NCBI GenBank assembly: GCA_025175895.1
Contig: CM045993.1
Coordinates: 55,060,621 to 55,124,620, forward strand
Length of the DNA stretch: 64,000 nucleotides
Source of the DNA: Wurfbainia villosa
Taxonomy: Eukaryota > Streptophyta > Magnoliopsida > Zingiberales > Zingiberaceae
Direction of reading: 5' to 3'
Shown here: positions 11,010 to 22,820 of the stretch, in pieces
How the letters are laid out: every line of letters starts with the position of its first letter
Numbering within the stretch: the first letter of the stretch is position 1
Translations under genes and position numbers: made by a program
The notes under the pieces: model-generated
Told to the model about the DNA's origin: nothing
Databases searched by the model: none
What the model saw: the letters and a program-made list of their open reading frames with translations, nothing else

Positions 11010-12494
11010 TCAAATTAGGTCTAGGAGCTAGTAGAACCACCCAATGGTGTAAAAACCATTGGATGCAAGTGGATCTATAAAAGAAAGAGAGGAATAGACG
11101 GGAAGGTTAAGACCTTCAAAGCGAGGCTTGTTGCGAAGGGGTATACTCAGAAAGAGGGCATCGATTATGAGGAGACCTTTTCGCCGGTAGCCATGCTTAA
11201 GTCTATCCAGATTCTCTTATGTATTGCTGCTCATATGGATTATGAGGTGTGGCAGATGGATGTCAAGACAGCTTTCCTTAATGGAAGTCTTGAGGAAAAC
11301 ATTTATATGAAGCAACCAGAGGGATTCATTGCAAAGGAAAAAAAACATCTTGTGTGCAAGCTTAATCAGTCCATTTATGGATTGAAGCAAGCTTCGAGGT
11401 CTTGGAATATCCGCTTTGATGAGGTAATCCAGTCTTATGGATTTATTCAAAGTCCGGATGAGTCTTGTGTATACAAGAGATGTGACGAAAACATAGTGGT
11501 ATTTTTTGTACTATACGTAGATGACATTTTGTTAATTGGCAACAATGTCAAGGTGTTATCGGACATAAGAGTATGGTTGTCCAAACAGTTTAATATGAAG
11601 GACTTGGGAGAAGTGGGACACATCCTTGGGATCAAAGTTATAAGGGATCGCAGGAAGAGGATGTTGTGCTTGTCTCAAGCTTCATACATAGACACCATTT
11701 TGGCTCGTTTTAGCATGCAAAACTCCAAGAAAGGTTTTCTACCTTTCAGGCATGGAATTCCTTTATCTAAGGAGATGTGTCCTAGAATATCTAAGGAGAT
11801 AGAGGAGATGAAGGCGGTTCCTTATGCTTCAGCAGTAAGAAGCCTCATGTATGCCATGTTATGTACGAGACCGAATATCTGCTTTGCCGTGGGTATGGTT
11901 AGCAGATATCAGAGTAATCTAGGACAGGGACATTGGACTGCGGTAAAACATATATTGAAGTACCTGAGAAGGACTAGGGATTATATGCTGGTATACCAGG
12001 CAGATAAATTACTCCCTGTAGGTTACACAGATTCCGATTTCCAATCAGATAGAGATAACAGTTAGTCTACCTCAGGTTTTGTGTTTACTTTGGGAGGTGG
12101 AGCCATTGTATAGAGTAGTGTCAAGCAAAAATGCGTGGCGAACTCTACCATGGAAGCTGAGTATGTGGCAGTCTCTGAGGCGACCAAAGAAGCTGTATGG
12201 CTCAGGAACTTCTTGATGGACTTGGATGTGATTCCTGGTTTGCCTAGAACTATCACAATTTATTGTGATAACAGTGGTGCAGTTGCAAACTCGAAGGAAC
12301 CACGAGCCCATAAGGCAAGTAAACACATAGAGCGCAAGTATCACCTGATACGAGAAATCGTAAAGTGAGGAGAAGTTGCTGTGGCCAAGATTGCATCAAA
12401 GGATAACCTGGCAGATCCTTTCACTAAGGCCCTTCCAGCGAGAGCTTTTGATAAACATGTGGAGGGAATGAGAATGAGATGTATGACAGTATGA
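11010..12494 (+). pseudogene. P1 reverse transcriptase and RNase H remnant
   Basis: RT motifs in order: CKWIYKRKRG, VAKGYTQKEGIDYEETFSP, WQMDVKTAFLNG, SIYGLKQASRSWN and the catalytic YVDDILLIGNN (near 11513). RNase H follows with GYTDSDFQSDRD, STSGFVFTLGGGAI, STMEAEYVAVSEA, IYCDNSGAVA and KHIERKYHLIRE. Stops are at 12063 and near 12112 and 12366. The frame ends at TGA 12492-12494, just before the purine tract. RT and RNase H copy the RNA into cDNA in the particle. Confidence 0.92.
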
Positions 12495-12512
12495 GGACAA
12501 CATAATCATTTA

Positions 12513-12527
12513 GTATAAGTGGGAGAT
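12513..12527 (+). other. P1 polypurine tract
   Basis: AAGTGGGAGAT directly precedes the 3' LTR start TGTTGGG at 12528. P2 (near 29653) and P3 (near 47228) carry variants. Confidence 0.75.
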
Positions 12528-14408
12528 TGTTGGGATGTATACTGAAAAGTCTATCTTTTGTATGAACATCTTTACTTTTAAAATAAGAATCACATGATCA
12601 TTGTTTGCATATTTATGGTTATGCATATTGCCTAATACATTACATTGTAGATAATATGGTGTGTAGTGTCACATGGGAGATCATGTTATCAATTCCTTGT
12701 AAAGTATAAGTAAAGACTCACAACCGAGATGGTTTTGGACAAACCATTGGTATGGTTGTAGTGTAATTTGGTATTGGTTTGTCTTGACCATAGAATTACA
12801 CTAGTACACTTTGAGTGTATTGAGCAGGACCGACTTAGAGGTGATTCGATTTATTGCTGACTACATAATTGAATCGGACCTCGAATATTATGGTGTACAT
12901 GCTCTTAATCCCGATATAATAATGGGCACATATACTTAGTATTTATTTCTTTGATTTACCAATGGGCGAGATTTATAGACTAAATCGATAGGCTCGGTAA
13001 GTTGGGAAATGATATTATTTATATGGTGTGCTGTTGATTATAGGAGGAAACCGTGTCCTATATATTAGGATGATGATTTCCCCTTGAGGAGCTCATAAGG
13101 TTCATCATGTAAACCCTGCAGGTGGACTTGGTCCGGCATGATGATAAGGTTGAGTGGTACTACTCATGGAGTTAGATGTTGATTAATTAATTGACGGACA
13201 TTCGAGATCTTAAATACGGGGAGACATTTGTACAAATAATATATGGAGCCCATATTTATTTATAGGGTTGGTGAGGTAGATCAATGATAATCCTCTAGTG
13301 GAATGGATTATCATTAATGGATCGGACTTTATGTGGGCTTTATCCATTGGGTGACCAAGATCCAACTCCTCCTCATGGTCCCTATTGTAGCCTAGATCCG
13401 ATGGTGGAAAATGGAACTCTAGATCCGACGGTGGAGATTAAATCTCTAGATCCAATGGTGGAGATTAAATCTTTAGATCCGACGGTGGAGATTAAATCTC
13501 TAGATCCGACGATTGAGATTAAATCCCTAGATCCAATGGTTGAGATTAAATCCATAGATCCGACGGTGGAGATTAAAAGGAGGTTTAAGCCTAGCTCTAT
13601 AAAGGAGGCTTAAGGGGTGGGCGGCAAGAATAATTAAGGGAGATAGGGTTTTGGCTTTGGGCGGCTAGGGTTTGGAGAAGTCTTAGGCGGCAAGACTTTC
13701 TAGGGTTGTAGCCGGCACCCATTATCCTCCTCTCAACCTTGGCCGACACTCATCCCCTTCTTCCTCTTCTCCTTGGCTGGTGGAAACAAGGGTTAGGGTT
13801 TTTCCCTTGGAGTTCTTGGCCGACGCCTACTCCCTCTTCTATTCCTTGGCCGGCGGCAACATCAAGTCTCTTGACTTGGTGGCCGGTCCTAGATAGGGAA
13901 GAGTTTCGTTTCATTCTTCCCTTTGTTCGGAGCGAGCAAGAAAGGGAAGAACGTGTTCTAGGAGGCTTTGACTTTTGGAAGGTCGTCGCCCACATGATGT
14001 TCAAAAGGAAGAAGGACATACAATAGAAGATTAAGGGGGTATAATAAGAGGTATAATGCCTGTTTATGGATCTTTTCTTATTCTATGCATGTTGTATATT
14101 TTGTTATGTGTCTAATTTACTTGGACCCTAAATATAAACATAAAAATCGGTGATCCATACATCGTCTATTCCGCGACTATTCAAAGAATAGAGGTAGGTT
14201 GCTTGAACAACAAGTTTGTTCAAGTGACCACTCTAATCGAATAACACGATGATGGAACGGTAGCTTGGGTAATCCCTATTTGTCAAGGATTAATATTTTA
14301 ATCTGGGGACGAAGATGGGATCGCCATGAACAAGCGACCGAGTTAAAGTGGGAAGCGAAGTTTTCCCCCTTCAAGTGGTATCAGAGCTTCGGTTCCGTAA
14401 AACCTTCA
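12528..14408 (+). repeat. P1 3' LTR
   Basis: TGTTGGGATGTATACTG to AAAACCTTCA, 1881 bp, collinear with the 5' LTR and uninterrupted. It has a six-unit 27-bp array at about 13415-13578 and TATAAA at 13598. It is followed by the TSD CCCTT and by resumed M2 LTR sequence. Confidence 0.92.
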
Positions 14409-14651
14409 CCCTTGCCAAGATCCATGCTTGGACTTTCCATGCCAAGTACCCATGACTTGGACTTTCTGATTGCCAAGTGTCCCACTTGGACTTTCCATGC
14501 CAAGTGTCACTCTTTGACTTTCCATGCCAAGTACTCAAGACTTGAACTTTTCCATGACAATCACATTGTCATATATTTTATCGAACATCAAAATACCGCT
14601 CGAGTCAAACTCGAGTCTGGTCAATCATGACTTGGGTCAATTGCACCAACA
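14409..14651 (-). repeat. M2 3' LTR, inner piece
   Basis: This continues the LTR text broken at 4165 and ends CAATTGCACCAACA at 14651, matching the right end of the LTR at 20995. It includes the inverted CTCGAG pair ACTCGAGTCAAACTCGAGT. Confidence 0.85.
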
Positions 14652-14672
14652 ATCTCCCCCTTTTTGATGTTT
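14652..14672 (-). other. M2 polypurine tract
   Basis: On the minus strand CATCAAAAAGGGGGAGATTG precedes the LTR start TGTTGGTGC, the classic SIRE-type tract. Confidence 0.85.
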
Positions 14673-17640
14673 GATAAAAAAAACCACAAACACCTTTGAG
14701 TTAGGCCACCTAACTCAAATCTCCTTATTAATTCTCCCAAATTGGTAATTCTAAAATTCATCCATCAATTCTCCCATAACTTCTCCTATTAATTCTCCCC
14801 CTAGTTGACATATATCAAAAAGGTTCTCCCTAAGGGTGTCAATGTCTCATATCCTAATGAGATCTTACAATTTTCCCCTTGGTCCAAAAACACCTAGGAT
14901 GCCTTCACTCTTCCTAGTGATAAGTCCCATATCACTCAAGAGAGACAATCTTACAAACTCTCCCAATTTCTAAATTGGGCATCTCACATTCTCCCATTTT
15001 CCAAAATTCTCCCCCTCATGAGGAAGAACACATCCATCATCCCATGATGGATACCTTCCCTTAAAGGCTTGCTCACCCTTGACCATTGCACCAACAATAT
15101 CCTTGGAGAGTCCCTAAGCCTATAGGAACACTAAACCAATAAAATTAAGGTGAAAAGTTCAACCTTGAATTTTACACACCATAAAATTGATACATCACCC
15201 TAACAACTCTCCCAATTCATATCCAATGGATTTTTACCCTTTCTAATGCTTTCCAAAGCATATCCTAGGGTTAGGAGCAGTTAGGGTAGCCTAACATAGC
15301 TGAAACATGGGCTAAACATCCTTGTTTACCCGAAATTAACTCTGGCAGTCGACTCTTATAGTCACCAGTCAACTTCCCTTGATGCCAATCGACTACCATA
15401 AGCGACAGTCAACTGATTTCTATAAATGCAGAAATTTAGTTTTCAGAAACCGAAATTTTAAAATACATAAGTAAAAATATGTATTTTGAAAAATATTTAA
15501 AATTCATACGTACATTATATATAACAAATATAATGGGTGAAAAATATTTGAAAATTAAATTACTCATAAAATTAGGAGATTGACACAAAGTTCAAAACCA
15601 TTGTAAAGTTCAATGTTTTGGCCCTACTTTGTATCAACTCCATCAATGGTGATTGCTATCAAAAGATAGACTTCACCAAGATTTTCTAAAATGATTTTAA
15701 AATGTTTTTGAAAACCTATATTGGATCATGATCAATGGGCTCAATGCATATGACTTGCACATTAGCTTTCCCCATGATCCACCATGGTATAAGATGAGTT
15801 TGAGTTCATTTAGATGCAAAAACTATGCACCTTGAACTTAACTCATTTCCTAGCATCTCATATATGTCTAAGGTGCATGAAAACACATACAAGTCAATTT
15901 GATGTGAGATGTGGGTTTTATTCATCCTAAACTAAGGTCTCATGCATTCTCTAAGGCAACACTACTTGATTCCCTTATACATGGGACTTCAAGTCATGCC
16001 ATAGTCTTTAAATCAATTTTAATTAATGCATGAATGATCATGACATAAATGATAGTATAAATAAGTATTGCCAAAAATCATGATGTCATGACATAAAATA
16101 TGAACATAAGTATACATGACATAAAACCTTAAACCTAAGCATTATCATGACATATAAAATGATGAAAATAAATGTGATGTCATGACATGACATATGACAA
16201 ATCAATCATGGCAACTAAAAGGTATAGGTATAACAATACCTAAATTTTGATATTGATTACCATTTATTATTATTAATTCCATTTTGCCATATTACTACTA
16301 ATCCCCCAAGTGTGTCAAAAACCCAAAATGACACACTATTGTTGGATCGAGAAGCGTCGCTAGAGGGGGGGTGAATAGTGAGCGAAAATCTTTTCGTTCT
16401 TTCGTTCATTCGATTAAAACACAGAGATGCACAATGAAAAATAAATAACACAAGTTTATTTTTACTTGGTTCACAACCCAACGGTTGCTAATCCAAGGCC
16501 CCGCGATCCTTGACCACGTACGAAGGGGCAATCCACTATAGAGTCTCCTCCTCGTTGGAGGTAGAAAACAACGATCACAAAAATCGAAAGCTCGAGGATG
16601 AGACAACAAACCTACCTCACCTCGTTACGATTAAGACCATGAATATAATAAAAAATAATACTTGCTGCTACTGACAAAGAGATTCTGAACTTGGTGTTGC
16701 ATCGACGTTATGACGGCGTTAGAGCTTTGGCATTGCGGGAGCACTTGAGAATAAGATTGATGATCTTTGGGTTGGAGTCCTCCCCTCCTTTTATAGATTT
16801 GTGTCTTGGAATAAGTCTAGATGTAGATCCTCAACTTTTGAAACTTATCATGAGGAGGCACCTTATCTTATCGCGAAGTGGCGATGTCAAACGTTATCCT
16901 ATTTGACCTAGCGCAAAAGGCTGATTCGTCTCCATCAGTCGACTGATGCCCTTCCTTAGTCGACTGATGTGCAGCAGTCGACTGCCAATAGCCAGCAGTT
17001 GACTGTCAGCCTGGCCACTTCCCTGCAATAAGAGGTTAGCACGGAAAATGGTAAATATGATGGTTCCTTACCGTTTGATCTTGAACTAGACCTTCCACTA
17101 GAAGTCTTAGTCGAATCGCCGCCTACGGTCCTCTCTGTACAGAGGACACGACCTTACCATCTCTCTTTGCATTCATGCTTACCTCTAGTCCTTTATGACC
17201 TATCACTTTGCTTCTGGTTTTCACCTGGGTTCTTCGACTCCCACGAAGTTCTCCCGGTGTCATCCGACCACCACGGTTTTCTGACTCGGAATTCTCCAAG
17301 TGTCGCTGACCTTCGGCTTAGCTTAATCATTTCCTACACACTAGGCTCATGAGATAACAATATGATCTTAACTTTAGATCTTTGCCATAATCAAAATCTA
17401 GGTTCGATTATCTGGTGCCCCTGCACCAACAACTATGACCTATAAACCTAATTTGTGCCAATTTGATCAATTTTTTATGGTTCTTAAAAGATATTGGCAC
17501 ATCTTAAAATCCTTTAGGATATAAATCAACCTCCATTTCCAAGGTCCCCATGACCTTGAAAATGACCTAAAGTGCCACCTTTACCATGGTTAGGTTAACT
17601 ACCTATCCATTTAAAGTTGACACAACCTAACCCATCTATC
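14673..17640 (-). other. M2 non-coding 3' spacer
   Basis: AT-rich sequence collinear with M1 766-2589, with a solo LTR inserted at 16340-17431. No pol motif was seen on either strand. Several CAGTCGACTG-like motifs occur near 15350-15410, at the same place as in the M1 spacer. Confidence 0.7.
16340..17431 (-). mobile_element. Solo copia LTR (SIRE-like) in M2 spacer
   Basis: 1092 bp from TGTTGGATCGAG to TGCACCAACA, flanked by ACTAT at 16335-16339 and 17432-17436. The M1 spacer near 2362 shows the uninterrupted site (ACACATTATGACC). It carries the GGGGGGTGAATAG start typical of minus-sense SIRE-like LTRs. A minus-strand TATA (CTATAAAAGG) is at about 16786-16796. Palindromes are at 16933-16948 (16 bp) and 16974-16985 (GCAGTCGACTGC). 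Confidence 0.92.
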
Positions 17641-17657
17641 GTGAGTCGATCACGCTC

Positions 17658-19367
17658 CTAGGAACCCAAAAACCTATTTGAGCTCCTTGGGTTAACTAGG
17701 TATTCTTTAGGGATGACCTCCCTAGATACCCTCCTAATGACCCTCTTAGGATTAGAAGCCTTGGTCATTTGGGTTTTGCCTTGGTTAACCTTAGGGATTG
17801 CCTCCCTAGTAGCCTTCTTAGTGGTCTTCGTAGGTTTCATGGAAACCTTGGCCACTAGACACTTACCATGATCAGCTCTAGGGATGACTTCCCTTATGAC
17901 CTTGGTTTTCCTAGCTAGACCTAGGTTGAGTTCCATAATCAAATGGAACATTATGATATGCCTTCTTGGGGTTGGGTTTGTTACCCAAACCTTTCTTGCC
18001 CCTTGAAGGTTCTTGCTTCATAGGACATAGATTTTGACCATTTGACCATTGCATTTGATTTAACATAATCCTAAGGGTCTTTTCTATTTTCTCAAGTTTT
18101 GACCTCAAAACTTGATTTTCAAATTCTAATTGCCCAATTTTTGAATTCTCATTTATTCTTTGGGCATTGTTCCATTTCTTAGGCATATGCCTACCCTTCT
18201 TAGGGTTAATGCCTAAATGATCCTCTACCTTCCTAATGGTTTCCCTAGGTAGGATTTTTCTAGGGACATTAGTCCCAAATTTCTCCTTGGTTAAAATAGG
18301 TCTAGAGTTATTATTTCTAGACTTGTCCTTAGACCTAAAATCAACATGTTTAGCCCCTAAGCAATAAAGCCTATTTCTAGCATGCTCTTTATGATAAATT
18401 GCAAGTGAATTGAAAGCATGCTTTTGATTCTTACATAAAGAATTAGCATTATGAAAATATACCTTAGGGTTTGCTTTAGAAGCCCCCCCTACATTGTTGA
18501 CTCCTTCTTCACCCTTATTAGGCTTCCCCCTAGGTCATTGGCTTCTATAGTGCCCCTTCTTATGACATTTGAAGCAAATGACATGCTCCTTGTTCTTCCT
18601 TATTGGGGCTCCGACATCCTTTGACTTTTCTTGAGATTTTGGTACCGGTTGACTTTTCTTGACTCTTTTAGGACATTTACTCTTGTAATGTCCTACTTCC
18701 CTACACTCAAAGCATATGATATGGATTTTATTTTTAATTGAAATGCTCGAGTTACCTAGGTCAATGGGGTGGACTTTTGGACTTCTTCATCTTCTCGATA
18801 GGAGGTAGATGGTTCCTCTTGAGTTGACTCTGGTATTGAAGATGACCTAGTCGCCTCCCCCTCAACCCTAGAGGTGGAGGCTTCTTCTACTTCTTTCACC
18901 GATCCAAAAAATGACTCCTTCTCAACTTTCGACTCCTCACTTTCTTGTGAGGATGAGCTTGTTTCTTCGGCCCCCCCCGATTGAGCCGATGAGCATTCCT
19001 CTTCTTCCTCTTCTTCTTGAACCGATGATGGGTTTTTATGATATTTCGCCAACTTACTCCAAGGGTCCTTAGCATCTTTAAAATCTCCTATCTTGATCAA
19101 AATATCATTAGAAATTATGCTAAGTAATATACCCATTACCTTATTATTTATGTTGAAGTATCGGAGTTGCTCTTTTCTCCACTTCTTCTTCTTAAGTCTT
19201 TTTCCTTCTTCGTCCTTCGGAGCATCGAAACCTGCTACGACACTAATCTAATTATCAAAACCGCACATAAGAAAATTCATAATTCTACCTTTCCAATATG
19301 CAAAATATTCGAGGTCGAAGGACGGTGGAATGTTGATGTTGTCACCCAATCTCTCTTCAAACTCCAT
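17658..19367 (-). pseudogene. gag: M2 gag (gag-only element)
   Basis: The ATG is at 19367, 54 bases downstream of the PBS (MEFEERLGDNINIPPSFD, then EYFAYWKGRIMNFLM), as in UBN2-type Gag. The frame runs to about 18756 with a single TAG at 19248. It includes ILLSIISNDILIKIGDFKDA and an acidic Ser/Glu-rich linker. After a frameshift near 18770 come two CCHC knuckles: CFECREVGHYKSKC (about 18672-18716) and CFKCHKKGHYRSQ, in which the last Cys codon is now TGA. A basic part, a coiled coil and the tail REVIPKEYLVNP follow, ending at 17658. The putative product is a particle protein; no enzyme follows it. Confidence 0.82.
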
Positions 19368-19420
19368 CTTCTTCCCTCTAGTATGCTCCCTTGGATATGA
19401 AGCTGGTGAAGAGCTCCTAG

Positions 19421-19433
19421 CTCTGATACCAAT
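19421..19433 (-). other. M2 primer-binding site
   Basis: Minus strand ATTGGTATCAGAG lies directly next to the LTR end at 19434 and matches initiator Met-tRNA. Confidence 0.85.
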
Positions 19434-20995
19434 TGTAGGAACGTTGGTGACCGCTAAAGGGGGGGGGTGAATAGCGCGTTCGTTGTGTCGATGGAATTCG
19501 ATCGTGCTTACTACAAAACTTGTTATACGCAATGGAATGTATATAATAACAAAAACAAATACACAACATAAGTACAATACACAAGATATAACGTGGTTCG
19601 GAACCTCAAGATTCCTACTCCATAGGTTGAGCTCGAATGAGCTCTAGTGATGCAAATATCACCATTAATCAAATAAAATCCTTCTCGACAACAAGTCGGA
19701 GGCGGAGAAACCTCGTACAATAGATTACAAAAGTAATACAATGAAATACAACAAATACACTAAGCAATACACAAAAACAAGTAAAGAACACTTTACACAA
19801 GAACTTTGGATTGCTTGCTTGTTGCTTGCTTTGGATTGGTCTTGAAGGTCTGGAATGTAGCAGCAATTCCCCTCCAAAATCGTCTAAAAAATCGCTGCTG
19901 AAATCCCTCCCGTCGAGCTCATTTTAAGCCTCCTCGCGACTTAGATTTCCGGTTGGCAGTCGACTGCCAACAATATCGTTGTCTCACAACGGACTTAATC
20001 CACGTCAACATTCAAGCCAACGGATACACTGGCAGTCGACTGCCATTATCTAACAGTCGACTTCTAGGGCCATAGCCGACTGACCAGTCGACTACCAAGC
20101 ATTCTGCTCCTGCAATGCCGACTAGCAGTTGACTTCCATTTATGGCGCGATCGCTCAATCCATCACCGATCGCCATGTTGGCGGAATGCCGACCATTTCC
20201 TGATCGAACACGACTCGATCGGTCGATCGCCATAATCCCGGCCGCGCTAAGAGTCAACTCGACTTCCAAGTGTCAAAACACTTGACCAATCGACTGGTCC
20301 AAAATCCCAGTCGACTGATAACCTCAACCATGAGGTTTAGTCCCAAGTATGATATCCTCATACTTGCTAGACCACCCTTAGCCTAGACCTAAGCCTTCTA
20401 GCCACCTCCGTCAGCCTCATACCTATCGGATCCCTCTAAGTCATCCTTGACTTGTTCATCCATATGCTAGCCTTCTGGTGCTTCCATCGGCTATTGTCAT
20501 GCTAAGTTGGTCTATACTGCCAAGGCACATTGGGCTTATACCACCAAGACTACCACTTGGAATTTACACCGCCAACCATTGGACTTATGCTGTCAAGACT
20601 CCCGCTTGGACTTTACGCTGCCAATATCAACCCATGTTGGACTTTTCTTGCCAACCCATGTTGGACTTTCCAATTGCCAAGACTCAAGCTTGGACTTTCA
20701 TTTACCAAGACCCATGCTTGGACTTTCCATGCCAACCCATGTTGGACTTTCCAATTGCCAAGACTCAAGCTTGGACTTTCCCTTGCCAAGACCCATGCTT
20801 GGACTTTCCATGCCAAGTACCCATGACTTGGACTTTCCCATTTCCAAGTGTCCCACTTGGACTTTTCATGCCAAGTACTCAAGGCTTGGACTTTTCCATG
20901 ACAATCACATTGTCATACATTTTGTCGAACATCAAAATACCGCTCGAGTCAAATTCGAGTCTGGTCAATCGTGACCTGGGCTGATTGCACCAACA
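19434..20995 (-). repeat. M2 5' LTR
   Basis: 1562 bp from TGTAGGAACG to GATTGCACCAACA. It contains the GGGGGGGGGTGAATAG motif, an 18-bp perfect palindrome (TTGGCAGTCGACTGCCAA, 19953-19970), a 16-bp one (20030-20045), several decayed relatives, and the TTGGACTTT array at 20630-20880. Confidence 0.9.
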
Positions 20996-21220
20996 TCTTG
21001 GATATCAGTGCAACGACCACTTCCTAGAAATGCACTTCGAAGAGCTTTGCTAACTTACTATCAGTTCACTTCGTCTTAGTACTAGGTTGTTCAAGTTTAA
21101 ACTAGTTTGTTTCCTATCTAGTCCATTCTAAATTAAGCAAGTAAAGTAAACTAAAGCATGCAAGAGTTTAACTAAACAAGGAAACAAGTAAAGTGTTAGC
21201 TCCTCCTAAGTGATAGCTAG

Positions 21221-22820
21221 GTTGAGTTTTGTTCACTAAGTGAACTTGACTCTTGGGAACCCAAAATTGATTTGGTCCAACTTAGTTGACTAAGCTAGAC
21301 TTAGGAATCCATGCTTGGACTCAATTCTTAGCGTTTCAGCTAAGTAATGACATGTATGCTTTATAGGAAAATTTAGCTTTGTGTCCGAGTCCGGGCTTGT
21401 TGTACACGGCTTGCTGAGATCCAAGTATCATGTTGAGATACTTGGAGCTCGAAGTGAACCTTTCCAACGATCCGGTTAGATCTTCTACTTGCCTTTTTAG
21501 GATCGAGTTCTCTTCCTCAAGCTTCGCAACTTTAGTTGAGTCTCTATCCTTAGTTTGGCAAGTTGAAGTCTTCAAGTTGACTTGCTCCTTAAGTACTTGG
21601 ACTTTCTTAAGTAGCGAGTCGACTCGATTCTTGGACTTAGCTAACTTCCTACCTAGGCATGCAATTATATTGTACAACTTATCTTCTAAGGGAGAAGTTA
21701 CCTCGTCTAGTCCTTTGGAAATGGATGCGGATCCGTGGCTTCTCTCAGACTCAGAATCAGACTCATACTTGGAATTTGATTTGGCTTTGGAGCTTGATTC
21801 GGCCATGAACGCCACGAAGCTTCTCTTCGTCTCTTCTGTGTCCAACTCTTCCGAGGACGATTAGTCCCAAGTTACCTTAAGTGCTTTCTTCTTCTTTTCA
21901 TTTTTTGGTTTTTCTTCCTTTTTTAGATTCACGCACTCCGACTTGTAATGTCCTTTTCCGTTGCACTCGTAGCATGTCACTTTCGATCGGGGTCTCGGCT
22001 TGTTGTCGATGACTTTCTTAGCATCCTTCTTCGTAAACTTTTTTCTCCGATTGAACATCTTTCGGACCATGTTTACGATTTCTTCTTCTCCATTTGGGTC
22101 CGACTCTGACTCGTCTTCAGACTCACTTCTCACTTTTCATTCCTTTTTGGTCGAACCTACCACTAAAGCAATACCATTCTCGGTTTAACCTGAGTTAGCT
22201 TGTTCGTGTAGTTCAAGTTCGTAAAATAATTCATCTAGTCTAATTGTGGAAAGATCCCTGGAAACCTTATAGGCATCGACAATGGATGTCCATAAGGCGT
22301 TCCTCGAGAATGCCATAAGTGTATACCTAATTACGTCCCTATTTTCTATTTGGTATCCGATTAAATGTAAACCATTTAAAATGTCTTTTATTTTCATGTG
22401 AAGTTGACTAGCATTTTCATTTCTATTCATTTTACAATTAAATAGTTTATTAAGTAACATGTCACATTTTGCTATCCTAGTGCCATTTGTACCTTCATGT
22501 AATTCGATTAATTTGTCCCATAATTTCTTAGAGTTTTCGAATGGACCCACCCTATTGAGCTCTTCTTTGGTAAGTCCGCATTGCAAGGTGTTAAGCGTCT
22601 TGTAATCAACTTGAGCCCATTTCCTAACATCCGCAGTCTATTTCTTCGGTTCTAACAACTCACCCGAGTTATCTACCGGCGACACGAAACCTTTCCTAAT
22701 CAAAAACCAGACCTCTAGGTCAATTTTCAGGTAGTACTCCATTCGCCTTTTCCAATAGGAAAATTCCTCTCCGTTGAAGAGAGGAGGGTAAACAGTGTTA
22801 TACCCTTCTAAGTGCGATAT
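21221..22820 (-). pseudogene. gag: M3 gag (UBN2-type, CCHC knuckle, coiled coil)
   Basis: The N-terminal part reads EGYNTVYPPLFNGEEFSYWK, close to Q Gag (EGYNTTRPPFFNRDDFRYWK). The codon at the Q start (ATG) is ATA here (22820-22818). Next are QCGLTKEELNRVGPFENSKK and LWDKLIELHEGTNGTRIAKC, a CCHC knuckle CYECNGKGHYKSEC, an acidic segment and a coiled coil (VAKLEEENSILKRQVEDLTG, 21400-21600). LGSQQAVYNKPGLGHK and GPNQFWVPKSQVH follow, typical of the SIRE gag-pol linker. Stops fall near 22640, 22185, 21861 and 21336. The product would have been the particle protein; it is inactive. Confidence 0.85.

Larger units (their letters stand above)
4166..14408 (+). mobile_element. P1: Ty1/copia retrotransposon, near complete but inactive
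   Basis: Two LTRs start TGTTGGGATGTATACTG and end CCTTCA (4166-7521 and 12528-14408). They enclose a 5.0-kb interior with PBS, gag, protease, integrase, RT, RNase H and a purine tract, in copia order (integrase before RT). The TSD is CCCTT on both sides. The 5' LTR is lengthened by a nested solo LTR. At least five nonsense changes and some frameshifts inactivate the polyprotein. Confidence 0.92.
4105..20995 (-). mobile_element. M2: gag-only copia-like retrotransposon (with nested P1 and a solo LTR)
   Basis: Read from right to left: 5' LTR (19434-20995), PBS, gag (19367-17658), non-coding spacer, purine tract (14652-14672) and 3' LTR (14651-14409 plus 4165-4105, outer end truncated). There is no protease, integrase or RT. 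The layout matches terminal-repeat retrotransposons with GAG only (TR-GAG). M1 has the same layout, which suggests an established non-autonomous family rather than a chance deletion. The 5' flank is TCTTG (20996-21000); the other flank is lost. Confidence 0.7.
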
